The notes beneath the pieces were generated by a model that saw only the letters and a program-made list of their open reading frames with translations, was not told where the DNA came from and searched no databases. A stretch of DNA of 64,000 bases, taken from assembly GCA_928212115.1 (NCBI GenBank), contig CAKMRJ010003334.1:19043127-19107126 (forward strand), read 5' to 3'. Shown here piece after piece: positions 26,240 to 37,850 of the stretch; position 1 is the stretch's first letter, and each line of letters begins with the position of its first letter. The position numbers and the translations under genes were made by a program. This DNA is from Lactuca virosa. Taxonomy: Eukaryota; Streptophyta; Magnoliopsida; Asterales; Asteraceae.

Positions 26240-27053
26240 CTATATTGATACATAAAAGCATTTCCATACCTGGTCATAAAAGGATGCATTGCACAACTTC
26301 TGTCCAAGCTATGCAATTGTATCTGCTTTGATCTCCTTCCCTAACCAAGTGATGTTAAACCCTGTAACAAGTTCCATTAGATTCCAACTTCTTCTTGTAA
26401 TAATGTACGCATTATTCAACATGTGCAGACCTTCTTGGTTCCTCTCTTTGCCTTCCGCTATCATCATCATTCCCAATACGAATATTGCATCCAAATATCC
26501 CTTATCTGCTACATCTTGAATCAATTGTTTCCCAGCCTTATCTTCTCCGAAGAAAAAAAATACTTCGCCTGAAATACATTAAGCAATCAAACAATTTTAA
26601 GATAAACAAATACAAAACAGAAAACAAATTGGTTAATTAATAGAATGCATAAAAAGAGTATCATTCCATATTTGAAGAGTATATTTGGGTTTTTCAAATT
26701 TCTGCATTTGAGGAGGACTTTATATTGAGAAGGACTAAATGGGAAAAACTTTAACCGATATATGTCCATGGTTTTATATATTACTTCGGATGTTGCAGAC
26801 TCTCTAAAGAATTTGAAACCGTAATTTTCACATAAAATCCATCTACTAAACACAAAATTAACTACATATACACATGTAATAGAAGTAATGTAAACGAAAC
26901 TTACATTGTCTGGCACTTGAAAGCATCAATTAATGCTTTTTGCCCCGCTAGAATTACTATTTGTTCGATCAGTTGCGATGGCAGAGTAGTAATAGATGTT
27001 CCTTGTTGTCTTGTTTGCATTCTTGATGAATCACTCGCTGCCATTATCTTCAT
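26240..27053 (-). pseudogene. F-box protein relic with one intron
   Basis: Minus-strand ATG codons at 27053 and 27044 begin a short polar N-terminus. An F-box-like segment follows (ITTLPSQLIEQIVILAG, about 26990-26940). Exon 1 ends at 26905 at a consensus GTAAGT donor, and exon 2 starts at 26568 after TTTCAG, giving an intron of 336 bp. Exon 2 has a Sel1/TPR-like helical repeat (DVADKGYLDAIFVLGMMMIAEGKERNQEGLHML) that recalls the F-box proteins of the At2g35280/At1g67623 group. A T8 run at the start of exon 2 leaves the two exons out of frame by one base, and a stop at 26309-26311 cuts the end. It is most likely a pseudogene, possibly a young one. Confidence 0.55.
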
Positions 27054-28079
27054 CTGCTTCGAGTGTAATAAAGATTACGGAAGAACAAAGATTTTAGGAT
27101 TTTTTTATCGTGTCAGAATTTTGGTGTTCTGTAAGGGGGATGCTTGCAATTGATCGATCGCCGAAAACAGAAACGACAAGATGACGACTCACACCAAGTT
27201 ATGGCACCTAAACATTTAGAGTGTGAAATGACCAAATTGCCCTTATAAATACAATGCTTCCTTTTTGAATGATAAGGGTATTATTGTCAAATCTAATAAT
27301 TCAAAAACTCAAATCTCTTTAAAAACAAAAGCGGTCCATTAAAGCATGGCCTTTTTAAAAATCTCACTAATTAAGGAGAAAATGACCTAATTGCCCTTCT
27401 AAATACATTGATTCATATTTTATTTGTATAGGTATTTTTTTCAAAACACATAAATTAAAATAGGGACTGCTATTTTATTTTATTCTTTGAAACCAATCTA
27501 TCTAAACAATAATTATGATAAACTCTTTCTTAGTATTAAATTTTTATTCAATTTTTATAATTTTTAATTAGTCTTTCAAATTTCGCTTTATAAATTAATA
27601 CAAAAAATTTTATAATATGTAAATACACAGAAACACATTTTCAACAATAAATACAAAAATTTATGTTCATAACTAAATACATTCATAACAAAAAGGAAGT
27701 ACAATACCATTATTTTTGTATAAACCACAAAACAAACACAAATGACAAAAAAAGATCAAATTAAATCAAACCAGACCAAACAAACATCATACTACAAACA
27801 CCATTACCCCTACTATATCCATGATGATTCATCTTCTCCAAGACCATCTCGTCGAATAGTTTAAAAAAAACTCGTAAACATGATTTTGATCGGAAAATTA
27901 AAAGGCTTTTTTTCATAAAAGTTCATCACCGTGTATCTGATAATCTCATCGACGATCAAATAATCAAAGTAAGTTTTTCTTCAACTCCCTGTTTCCAGTA
28001 ATCGACGTACTAGACATTTATCTTCTTACAAAATGTGATAATCACTGAATGCTTATGCAACATATGTTTTGGTAATAGA
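27054..28079. other. Spacer between the two F-box relics
   Basis: AT-rich DNA with no frame of note. It may hold the old promoters of the two F-box relics, which point outwards from it. The phrase AAATGACC(A/T)AATTGCCCTT occurs twice, at 27226 and 27381, together with similar flanks, which suggests an internal duplication. Confidence 0.4.
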
Positions 28080-28706
28080 ATGAGTCGTAGACGCACATCC
28101 ATTCCCCTTGATGCTCTTCCTGAACCCATTTTAGTAGAATTTATTGCAAAATTAGAATAACAGTCGACCAAAGACTTACCCTTTGCAAGAATTTGGTAAT
28201 TTCTCATACTAGGACTTGATTTATTTGGATTAATATTTAATATCTACTTCATTAATTGTAAATCAATGAATCAAGATGGGCAATATGAGATTGTGTATAA
28301 ATCAGCATCACTAATTGATCATTTTACTCCAACTCGTGAAATGGAGTTGGAAATTAAAGAAGAATCATTATTAACTCGATGTTCAGAGGAAGGAAACCCC
28401 ACAGCAAGATACTGATTAGGAATGATATACCTCTTCTGTGATCAATTTATAGGAACATATTTTGTTTTTCATTTGATGTTGTCTTATTTGTTGATGCTAA
28501 TCTCATTACAGGTTGAGTACTTCTCCAAATCTAACTTTGAAAGAGGAATGTGGTTGTTACATTTCACAGGAGATGTGGGTCATCTTGAAGAAAGTTATGT
28601 GCTTGGGAAGATTTACATCTCAATAGACCAGACTCTATGCTATCAAGGTATATATTCTAACACCCGATCCTTGCAGGTAAATTCCTTTCTTAATATCTTA
28701 GAATGA
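28080..28706 (+). pseudogene. Second F-box protein relic
   Basis: ATG at 28080 begins a clear F-box start (SIPLDALPEPILVEFIAKL) that hits a TAA stop at 28158-28160. The next residues (QSTKDLPFARIW) continue the domain in frame. Further on come ELEIKEESLLTRCSEEGNPTARY and, after an acceptor-like TTACAG ending at 28511, VEYFSKSNFERGMWLLHF...GHLEESYVLGKI. The latter is the Sel1-like helical repeat of the same F-box group as the relic at 26240-27053. LTR C begins only 3 bp after the last frame. The copy is broken and truncated. Confidence 0.6.
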
Positions 28707-28708
28707 AA

Positions 28709-29344
28709 TGTTAAATTTTGATCTACGCAGACTGTAGATAGCATCTACGCGTTGCGTAGAGGGTGAAACTTGGATTGGGGTTTAAATGATCTACGCAGGG
28801 CATAAATCTTAGTATGTAGTGCGTACTTACCGAGAGCCCAAATCCTAAATTTATGGTTTTGAGCCCTATTTAAGGGCTCTAACTCTCATGAGGCCCTTCC
28901 ATTCTCAGCCTCCATTCCCCCAAATGTTCCCTTTGAAACCATAGTTCCCTTTTGGTGTATTTGTGAGCTTAAGAGTGTGTTTGTGTGCTTTTGAAGAAAG
29001 AAAAAGGTGGTGGAGTTTCTTAGAAGCTCAAATCAACCTTGGATCAAGAAGTTACATTCCCTCTTCCATCTCTAGGAGGTATAAAGTTCATATATTGATG
29101 TGTTTCTATGTTAGATCTAGCTTGTTTAGGTTTTCATGCTTTTTGCCCCCATAATCATGGTGTACATGAGTATAAGCTACTCCAAACCATTGGAGTGTCA
29201 TTTCTAGATGTTTTTAGGCTTGATAAGTTATAAAAATGAGAGCTTGGTCACTCTTAATCATCCATGCATGAGTTATGGAGTTTTGGATGACTTTTGGACT
29301 TAGATTAAGATGTTGTGCCTTTGGTATGCATGCAAATGGATAAG
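28709..29344 (+). repeat. LTR C, left part (split by element S)
   Basis: It begins TGTTAAATTTTG and holds repeated CTACGC/GCGTAG words (28732-28810). A TATA-like TATTTAAG at about 28869 comes before a leader-like stretch. At 29340-29344 it meets the ATAAG target duplication of S, and it resumes at 48165. The two parts sum to about 1.68 kb. The LTR identity rests on the primer-site-like TGGTATTAGAGC after the right part. The exact 5' edge is uncertain. Confidence 0.55.
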
Positions 29345-29703
29345 TGTAAGGTCCTAAAACGGATCTTACCAGTGATCAAACAATCAAACAATCAAAGAGA
29401 ACAAGAATTGGAGTAGAAGTAGAATAGAAACAAGCTTGCACACGCTTTATAACTAAAAAATGTCGGGTACAACTTGTTTACAGTGACCGTGAACTCTCTA
29501 GCATCAACAACAAATAATGACCTACACAACCTCTATTTATAGGGGACATGGGCCGGAAACAGGGTTTACGTCCGTAAAGGGGTTTACGGCCGTAAAGACA
29601 CTACACAACCGTAAACACCAAAACAACCCACTATTACATCATAAAGACTCAAAAGAACTATTACAAATGAAAGCCTAGACCAAACCACTAACTGGACCCT
29701 TCA
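29345..29703 (-). repeat. 3' LTR of S
   Basis: 359 bp, intact. It is bounded by ATAAG on the left and by the purine tract on its inner side. It carries two TTTACGKCCGTAAA palindromes at 29565-29600 and a minus-strand TATA box at 29533-29541. Confidence 0.92.
29533..29541 (-). promoter_or_regulatory. TATA box in S LTR
   Basis: TATAAATAG on the minus strand, about 170 bp from the minus-strand LTR start. The same box is at 41343-41351 in the other LTR. Confidence 0.6.
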
Positions 29704-29718
29704 ATCTCCCCCTTGGTT
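29704..29718 (-). other. Polypurine tract of S
   Basis: On the minus strand, CCAAGGGGGAGAT directly precedes the LTR start TGAAGGGTCC. This is a typical Copia polypurine tract. Confidence 0.8.
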
Positions 29719-29740
29719 TGGTGCTAGCTTGGACTCAATC

Positions 29741-32557
29741 TTAGTCGACCACCATCACGTCTGACTTCCCCGTTGCCCCGTTCCACATCCTCTTGTTAAT
29801 GATATCGGCAACCATAGATGTATATTCCTTAGCAGCTGGCTTAAAAATATCTTCTGCAACCTTGATCTGATGAAGGTTCAGCTGATGAATATCCCATTTC
29901 CCAAACTGAAGCAAATCTCTTTTGTCATATAAACGAATGCATCGATTTTCAAGCTTTATGATAGCAGAGGCTGTAGTTTCATCAATCACCTAGTAAAGCA
30001 TGGAATTTAAAGATCCATCTGGATGATTCTGAAGTACAGGAATCTGTTTTACTTGTTTGGTAGCTGGCCACATCACAGATCGAACAGGACGATTGGTTTG
30101 GGGATCAAGCACGCTTGGGTATAGTTTAATGATAGACTCTGCAGTCTTCATTGAAGGAAAACCCTTTGCCACTTGATCTTCCAAAAAGTGCTTGAATTGA
30201 GCTGCCTTGGGATCATTTGAAGGATTTGCAAAAGGAGCTTTTGATAGTTCTGTAAGATCAACCCTGGTCCAGGAGTGGAAATCATGAGCATCTTTATATA
30301 GTTCTGTGTTGCCACTTTTCCGTCTCACGATCCACATATTTAAAGTGTCGTAAAAACCCCATGAAACGATCCCTGACCTATCACCATAAACATCTCTAAA
30401 GCGTTTCTCTCCAAGATTTGTAACAGTGATGTTAGGTTGATCCCTAGGAGCATTTTGATCTGAACTCCTTTTAAACAAAAATTGACCTTTCTCAGCTGCC
30501 TTGGCCAATTTTGCACGTTTCAAAGCTACCACATTTGGAGCTTGAGCTGGTTCCTTATCAAATCGATCCACAACTCGAGGAGTTTGAGTAGATGTTGGAA
30601 CAACGGGGACATCTTGATTAGGGATATAAATTCTAGGCTCATCGACAGACGACTTGAACTTATCTCCAAGTTCTTCTTCCAACTTCTTCTTCAAGTCGTA
30701 GTAACTTGCAGTGAGAAGACCGAAATGAGTCTAAAGATCAGTAATTTTCTTAGTCTTTAACACCTTGTCTTCTTCAAGATCAGCAACTTGAATCTTGAGC
30801 TTGGAGTTTTCAGTCAAAAGATCAGCCACCTGAATGTCAAGCTCAATGTTCTTCTGATTAAGCACATTTATTTCCGATTGAAGACCAAGAAGTGTGGGAT
30901 TATCTCCTCCTGAGTGACCTTCTCCAATAGAAATTCCCTTGGCTCGGGAGGAAGGCATTGAGCTTTGTTCTTGAGCCAAATGCATGGCAAGCCTCTCAGA
31001 GGCAACGTCATGATCAGGCCTGGGAGGAAAGAATCCAGCGGGAGTTGAAGAACCACCAGCTTCATAGGTGGTGCTAGGTCCTTCATTGATAGGTCCTAAT
31101 GAAACAATAGGAGTAGCGGTTGATGGCTGTGTTGGGAGGCCTTGAAGTATGTCAGAAACAAGAATTCCCTGTCTGGGATCACGTCTTCGTCTTTTTAGAA
31201 GAGGTTGAGAGGTCTGTGTTGTTGTATGATCACTCTGAAGTGGTTCTGTGGTAGGAGAAACAATATCAAGGGGAGGAATCCCTGACACTGTCTCTATAGG
31301 AAATGCTGTGTCAACCACTTGTTTGTTAGTAGGAGGCGTTGATTCGAGAACATCTTCCATTTCCCGTATCTCCGTTGCTGGATAAGCAACATCATGGATA
31401 CTGTCAAAAAGCACGTCGAGGTTTTCATTGGACAAAAAGTTTTCATTGCTTCCAAAATTTAAGGAAATATCATCCTTGTCATAGCCAGTAAGATCGAGAT
31501 CCTCGAATGAATCACGAGCCTCTTCAGTGTTTGTAGATGCAGTTTCCTTAGTTCCTTCATTGTAGTCACCTTGAACAGGCACTGATGTCAGATCATGCTC
31601 CTCAACCACAGATGCATTAGGAACTGGTGTATCTTCTTCTTCATTGTGATCTGACACCGTGATAACGTCATCTTCTGAAATCACCCTCTCTGAAGACGTA
31701 GGCTTAGAAGATAACTTGTTAGAAGATCCATGAGACTCGGATGCTTCGTTCAACTCAGTAAATTTTCCAAAATTCACAAGCAGATACTTTCCTTGGAATA
31801 CAACCTTTCCCTTGCGATTCTGCTTGATTAGCCCAACAGTATGCAGACCTAGAGACTTCATGTCTAAGGTATCTCCCTCCTTGACCATCTCGGGGAATTG
31901 AATGTCAATGAACACTTGGATGAATCTAGGATACATCAAGAAAGTATCCCGGGTTATTGCATTGATCTTCACCACGAACTCGTCTAAGATAAACTTCGAG
32001 AAATTGAAGTCTATCCTTGCAGCAAGTGAAGCAATGGCTCCCATATTCCTCAGTGAGATCTCGTCAGCACCAGACCTTCTGCCAGAAATGCAGCTCACAA
32101 AGACATGAGCCAAAAATCTCTAGTACGGTGGCAGAAGCTTCTTCACAGTAGGAGGAAAGATGCCTTCATAACCCATCTTTTTAAGAATCTTTTGGATGTC
32201 TTCAATCCCAATCTCAGTAGGAAAACCAGATTGATCATCAATTAGCAAGGCTTCTCTGATGAATTGTTCAGTTATCTCAATCTTGCATCCCTTCACGACC
32301 GCTTCAACAGTAACTGCTCCATCATTATTCCTTTTTATCTTGGCAGTCTTCCAGAATTCCTTGATGATGTTCTGATAAACGACAGGATTCACCGTGATAG
32401 CAGAAGCCAAACAGCATTCCCTCAGCCTGTGGATCATCGACTTGAACTCTCCATGTGCAACAGGAGGATCCGCCAATACGATAGCCAAATTGTGCATGTC
32501 AGCGAACTTCAAGTTTGCCATTTGATCTGCACTAAAACTGAGCACATAAGAAAACAA
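29741..32557 (-). pseudogene. Third ORF (env-like position) of S, three in-frame stops
   Basis: One minus-strand frame spans 938 codons from 32557 to 29741 and is broken only by stops at 32120-32122, 30731-30733 and 29990-29992. A second Met at 32521 (MANLKFADMHNL) is a plausible true start. The first third is a folded-looking domain. The middle is acidic and Ser/Thr-rich (about 31780-31000). A leucine-heptad coiled coil lies at about 30900-30735, and a basic region follows. I see no signal peptide or clear membrane span, so the name env-like comes from position only. ORFs of this kind follow pol in Asteraceae Sirevirus relatives, and their function is not known to me. Confidence 0.75.
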
Positions 32558-34426
32558 AGATATTTGAACAATTTAGATTTAAGTTTTTCTTATTTAATCA
32601 ATTTAATTTTTTGGCCCCAAAAATAACTTTGACCAAATAGAGTTTACGGTCAAATTGGGTTTACGGCCGTAAACTCATGGCCGTAAGCTCATGGTCGGAA
32701 ACGGAGTTTACGGCCGTAAGCTCCAACCGTAAACGCCGACAATGGTTTTTCTTCGATTGAAACCTCAAAATCCGTCGATTTGATGAATAAAGTACATATT
32801 CACGGTCGGTTTTCACATACCTTTGAGATCCACCGAACAATTTCACAAAAACGAGGAAATTTTTTTCGAGATGAGAGAGAGAGAGGGAGAGAGTTTACGG
32901 CCGGAAATTGAAAAAATGAGGAGTGGAACTTGATTTTGGCTGTAAACCCTCCTTATATACCTTGTTCGATTTTAGCAGTTATCCACACAGTGTAAGGCAC
33001 AGTCCAAATCCCAAAAAATTTCAAAAAATAAATTAACATAAACTAAAAATAAAATAAAAATAAAAATAAAAAATCATTTCTAAAATTTAAAAATTTTAAA
33101 TTTTGACAATTATAAAAATAAAATAAAAATGAAAAAATAAAAATAAAAGAAGACTAGATTTATCTCAACAAACACTGAATATAATTTTGTGACACTGGGA
33201 TCAAAGTTGTTAGACAGCCTTAATCCACTTGTCGGTACCTCTACCTTCATGTCTTCGTCTGGTCGATCGCCGGTATTGTGATCCACTTAAACACGAAAAA
33301 TTTGTGATAAATTTGGACAAGCTAAGAAAGACAAGACATTTTTGATCCTTTATTCTTAGATAAATTTCCTAGGGACCATTTAGCTGACGACGACCAGGGA
33401 TATTGTTGTCCACCTAAATTGAGCAGCGAGATCTACAGACAATCTGTAAGTGTTCAATTTTAATTGTACTAGAACATGTTTCCCGCTTCCTGATATGCTC
33501 CAGTAATCAAGGACTTCCAGAATACTCCTTACATCAGGTGAGCAAACAATTATTAAGAGAGAAGATAGATTTAGAATGCATATGTTATACACCCAGGTCG
33601 GATCTCTTCCAATCACGCAGAGGGTGAAACATATGACTAACTGAAGTTTTAGAGGGATTGAGAAGAAGAATGATGCATATACTGTGTACCAGGTCGGATT
33701 GAAAGTCACGCAAAGGAGACAATATATGGCTAACAGATAGAAAGAATTGCATAGATAGAAGATGCAGAGAGGTAGAGTTGCATATGTTACAGTCCAGGTC
33801 GGATCTCTCGATCACGCAGAGGAGGCAACATATGACTAACAGACAGACAAAAAGAAAATAATCTTCTACAGACCTAATTTATCGGAATTCCCCAGTCACC
33901 CCATCAATACTGGAATTAAGGACAGAACCCGCACATCGAGGAAAAGTTAATCCACAGTTCTAGATACGAGTTCTTCTAATGTGACCAGTAGATTCCCATG
34001 TATATCTCCCTGCTTAACCTATCCGAGCGTCATATTTTCAGGCTAAACGGATTTAACTAGGTCAAGATTTGTCAAGTCTTTGAATTCCTTAAGTTCAACT
34101 CTGCCTAGTCAAGTCCATTTAGAATCTTTCGTGCCTACCAGCGCATCGAATCACAGAGCGTAGAAGATTTAATTTTGGTACGTTACGCAGATTCAGATTG
34201 CTTGTTATCACTTGATAATATCACTTCCCGTCACATCACGTACAAGCAAAACTATTAGCAACATATTTTATTTTTTTTATTTTCTGATTTTTTAATCTTT
34301 TTGGATTTTTGAGATTTTCAATTTTTTGTTTGGTTTTTGTTTATTTCTCCCCCTAAATTTGTGCATGGGTGAGAATGAAATCACTAAAATTCGCAAATTT
34401 AAACTAACTTAACCTAAAACAAAAAT
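32558..34426 (-). other. Noncoding spacer between third ORF and pol of S
   Basis: 1.87 kb without a convincing frame. On the minus strand it holds, in order, T-rich sequence after the pol stop, three degenerate tandem units (33565-33850), an A/T-rich stretch of AAAATAAA repeats (33040-33150), a GA-rich run (32870-32895) and a TTTACGG(C/T)C cluster (32640-32735). A separate promoter or splice signals for the third ORF could lie here, but none is clear. Confidence 0.6.
33565..33850. repeat. Three ~100-bp degenerate tandem repeats inside S
   Basis: Each unit contains GCATATG/GCATATA, then CCAGGTCGGAT, then CACGCA(G/A)AGG, then ATATG(A/G)CTAAC. The units begin at about 33578, 33672 and 33779. 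Confidence 0.75.
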
Positions 34427-37400
34427 TTAATCCTCAAAACGAATCATTTTTAAAAATCCCACAAGCACATCGAATCGAGCTTTGTTAAAAGGCTTGGTGA
34501 ACAGATCCGCCACATTATTAGCAGAAGGAACCTGTTCCAGCCGGATGAGCGAGCGCTCATAACAATCTCTGATAAAATGAATTTTGATATCAATGTGCTT
34601 GGTTTTGGAATGTTGGACAGGATTTTTAGTAATTTGAATCGCAGCCTCATTATCACAGTAGATGGGGGTTTCTAAATAATTCAAACCGTAATCCAACAGC
34701 TGATGTTGAATCCAGATAACTTGAGAGCAACAAGCAGATGCAGCAACGTATTCCGCTTCTGCTGTTGATGTTGAGACGGTATGTTGTTTCTTGCACTGCC
34801 ATGACACCAGCCTGTCTCCAAGGAATTGACACCCTCCTGATGTTGATTTCCTGTCAAGCTCACAACCTCCATAATTACTGTAAGCAAAAGCATATAAATC
34901 AAATTCAGAATTTTTCGGATACCAAAGACCCAATTTTGGGCTGCCTTTGATATACCGAAAAATTCTTTTAACAGCAATAAGATGTGAAAGTTTAGGATTT
35001 GCCTGATAACGTGCGCATTGACAAACTGCAAACATGATGTCTGGACGGCTTGCAGTAAGATACATCAACGATCCGATCATCGATCTGTAGTGTGTCTGAT
35101 CTAGGGATTTGCCATCAGTATCTGGATTCAGCAGGGGTCTTTCGGCCATTGGTGTCGATGCAGGTCTCGCGTCTTGAAACCCGAACTTCTCAAGAATATT
35201 CTCCACATACTTAGCTTGATGGAGCAGGATTCCGGTTGAATTTTGTTTGACCTGAAGCCCCAGAAACATAGTCATTTCCCCTAACGAACTCATCTCAAAC
35301 CTCTTTTTCATCACGCCTTCAAACTCTTTGCATAGCTGTGGACTGGTAGACCCAAAGATAATGTCGTCAACATAGATCTGCACTAAAATCTGATCATTAC
35401 CAACATGCTTGATGAATAAAGTTTGATCGATATTGCCACGAGAGTATCTATGATCGAGCAAGTGCTTTGTGAGAATTGCATACCACGCTCGAGGAGCTTG
35501 ATGTAACCCATACAACGCCTTGTCCAACTTGTAGACATGATTAGGAAACTTCAAGTTAACGAACCCATGGGGCTGATCAACGTAGATATCTTCCTTCACC
35601 TTGCCATACAAGAAGGCTGTCTTGACATCCATTTGGTAAAACGTGAAGTTCATGTAGGAAGCATATGCAAGGAAGATACGAATAGCCTCCAAGCAAGCCA
35701 CAGGAGCATAAACCTCAGTATAATCAAGACCCTCGACTTGACGAAACCCGCGAACCAGCAATCTTGCTTTATTGCGCACTATAACACCAAAATCATCCTA
35801 CTTGTTTCGATAGACCCAACATGTGTCAAGAGCCTTTTTTCCCTTTGGTAACTCAACCAATTTCCAAACCCCGAGCTTTTCAAATTGATTTAGCTCTTCA
35901 TGCATAGCATCTACCCAGCTGGGCTCATTCAAAGCCATTTCAACATTCTTGGGCTCTATTTGAGAGATAAAGCAAGAATAGAGACATGTATTGACATCTC
36001 CACTCTGACTTATGGTTCTAACTCCATCACCCAGCTGACCAATGATGTTTTCGATCGGATGATCGCGTTGAATTCTTGAAGGTATCTCTTGGCTGATATC
36101 ATTGAGTGAAAACGGGAAGAGTGTGAATGTTGAAACCTCCATCATTTGTTGATTGATCCACATTAGATGAATCTGCTACAAACTCATTAGCAATTTCTTC
36201 AGGAAAGAGTAGTTCCATAAAAGTTGGAGCGACAGCGGAAGCATCTCTAGACATGAACTGTCTTTCAACAGGAGTAAGAGGTGTAGCATCAGCATCTGGA
36301 GTATCATTTTGAACTGGAGACTCTGGACTACCAAGTGGAGCAGATGACTCCCCCTCAGGTGGTGAAGAGGATACCATTGGAGGTATGTAGACAACTTCTT
36401 CGTCTTCGTCTTCAGAAACAATCTTCGAACCAGAGGAAGACCCAGATGAACCATCTGAAGACACATTAATGGACTTGAAGAGCGATGTGTAATCAAATAA
36501 CCAATCAGGGCCCACTCGAGCATCCGTCTCATTCTCCTCCAACCAACGCACGTCGAAGGATTCTACAATCTGCTTCGTCTTCTTATTGTAAACCCTATAC
36601 GCGATGCGTGCATCATATCCTACGAAATAACAATCATCGGCTTTGGCATTGAACTTCGGGTTGGACTCCAGGTGAAGAAGGGTGCAAGGGCAGCCAAATA
36701 CATGCAAATGACTGACTGAAGGCTTATGACTATATAGAATCTCGTACGGTGTCTTCATCTGAGCTTTGTTGATTAAAACACGATTCTGAACGTAGCAAGC
36801 AGTGTTAATCGCTTCAGCCCAAAAGAAAACAGGTAACTTGGAGTCACACAGCATTGTCCTTGCAGCGTCTTTTAATGTTCTATTTCTCCTCTCAGCAACA
36901 CCATCTTGTTGAGGTGTGTGAGCAGAGCTGTATTGACGCACAATTCCCTTTTCTGCGCAAAAGTGATCAAGAATTGCATTCTTGAATTCTGTTCCATTAT
37001 CAGTACGAAGCGCCTTCACCCGGTTGTTGGTTTGGTTCTCAATCATCACGATGAACTTCTTTATCAGATCAGCAACCCCAGCTTTGTTGGATAAGAAGAA
37101 GACCCACGTAAAATGAGAGAAATCATCGATCACAACCAGACAGTACAAACTTCTGTTGATGCTCAGGACGTTGACCGGACCAAATAATTCCATATGCAAT
37201 AACTGGAGCACCTGAATGATTTAGTTAACTTGTTTTGGCAGGTGTGATTTTCTATGATGTTTTCCCTGGGCACATGACACACACTTCTCAAAAGTGATAA
37301 AGTCTCTGTCAGGTAAGCCTGGGACCATCTCATTCTTTGCAAGACGATTTAGGTTCTTAGCGTTAGCATGACCGAGTCTTCGGTGCCACAGCATTGCGTT

Positions 37401-37850
37401 CTGTTCTGAGACCTTCGAAAAGAGGCAAGTGACTTGTTCAGGAATGTTGCTGTTCATATCAATAATATACGCATTTCCATCCCGCTTTGATTTGACAAGA
37501 ATCCACTCTTCTGGGATGATAATGTCTGGCTTGAGAATCATGCACTCTTTGTCGGTGAAATGTGTAGAATAGGCTTTGTCACAAATCTGAGACACACTTA
37601 ACAAACTGTGTTTTAACTCGGGAGCAAAGTTGACGTTCTCAAAACTCAGCACTCCATTTGTTACGGTTCCTCTCTGAGTGATCTTGCCACCTTCTCCGCC
37701 CACAAAGGAAACATATCCCCCATTAAAAGATTGAATGTCGCTCAGTTGGGAGATGTCTCCTGTCATATGCCGGGAACAGCCGCTGTCGACGTACCAAGGT
37801 CTGACGACATTCCTCCGCAACTGTCCCTGCAAAATGAGCGGGATCATTTA
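34427..37850 (-). pseudogene. pol of S: protease, integrase, reverse transcriptase, RNase H
   Basis: The minus-strand order is protease (WYVDSGCSRHM, Asp near 37787), GAG-pre-integrase (LWHRRLGHA, about 37390), integrase core with its acidic residues (VVIDDFSHF near 37125, LRTDNGTEF near 37010, PYEILY near 36750), reverse transcriptase (MDVKTAFLYG near 35630, intact YVDD box at 35363-35374) and RNase H (ends 34427). Breaks: stop 37221-37223, a frame change at about 36100-36160, and stop 35798-35800. A frame change also separates gag from the protease near 37845. The last 450 codons (RT core to RNase H) are uninterrupted, so decay is recent or modest. Confidence 0.93.

Noticed and set aside
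30482..30760. Plus-strand ORFs opposite the S third ORF and pol (also 31902, 32264, 35537, 40025)
   Set aside because: They are antisense shadows of recognised Copia frames, with no family similarity of their own.
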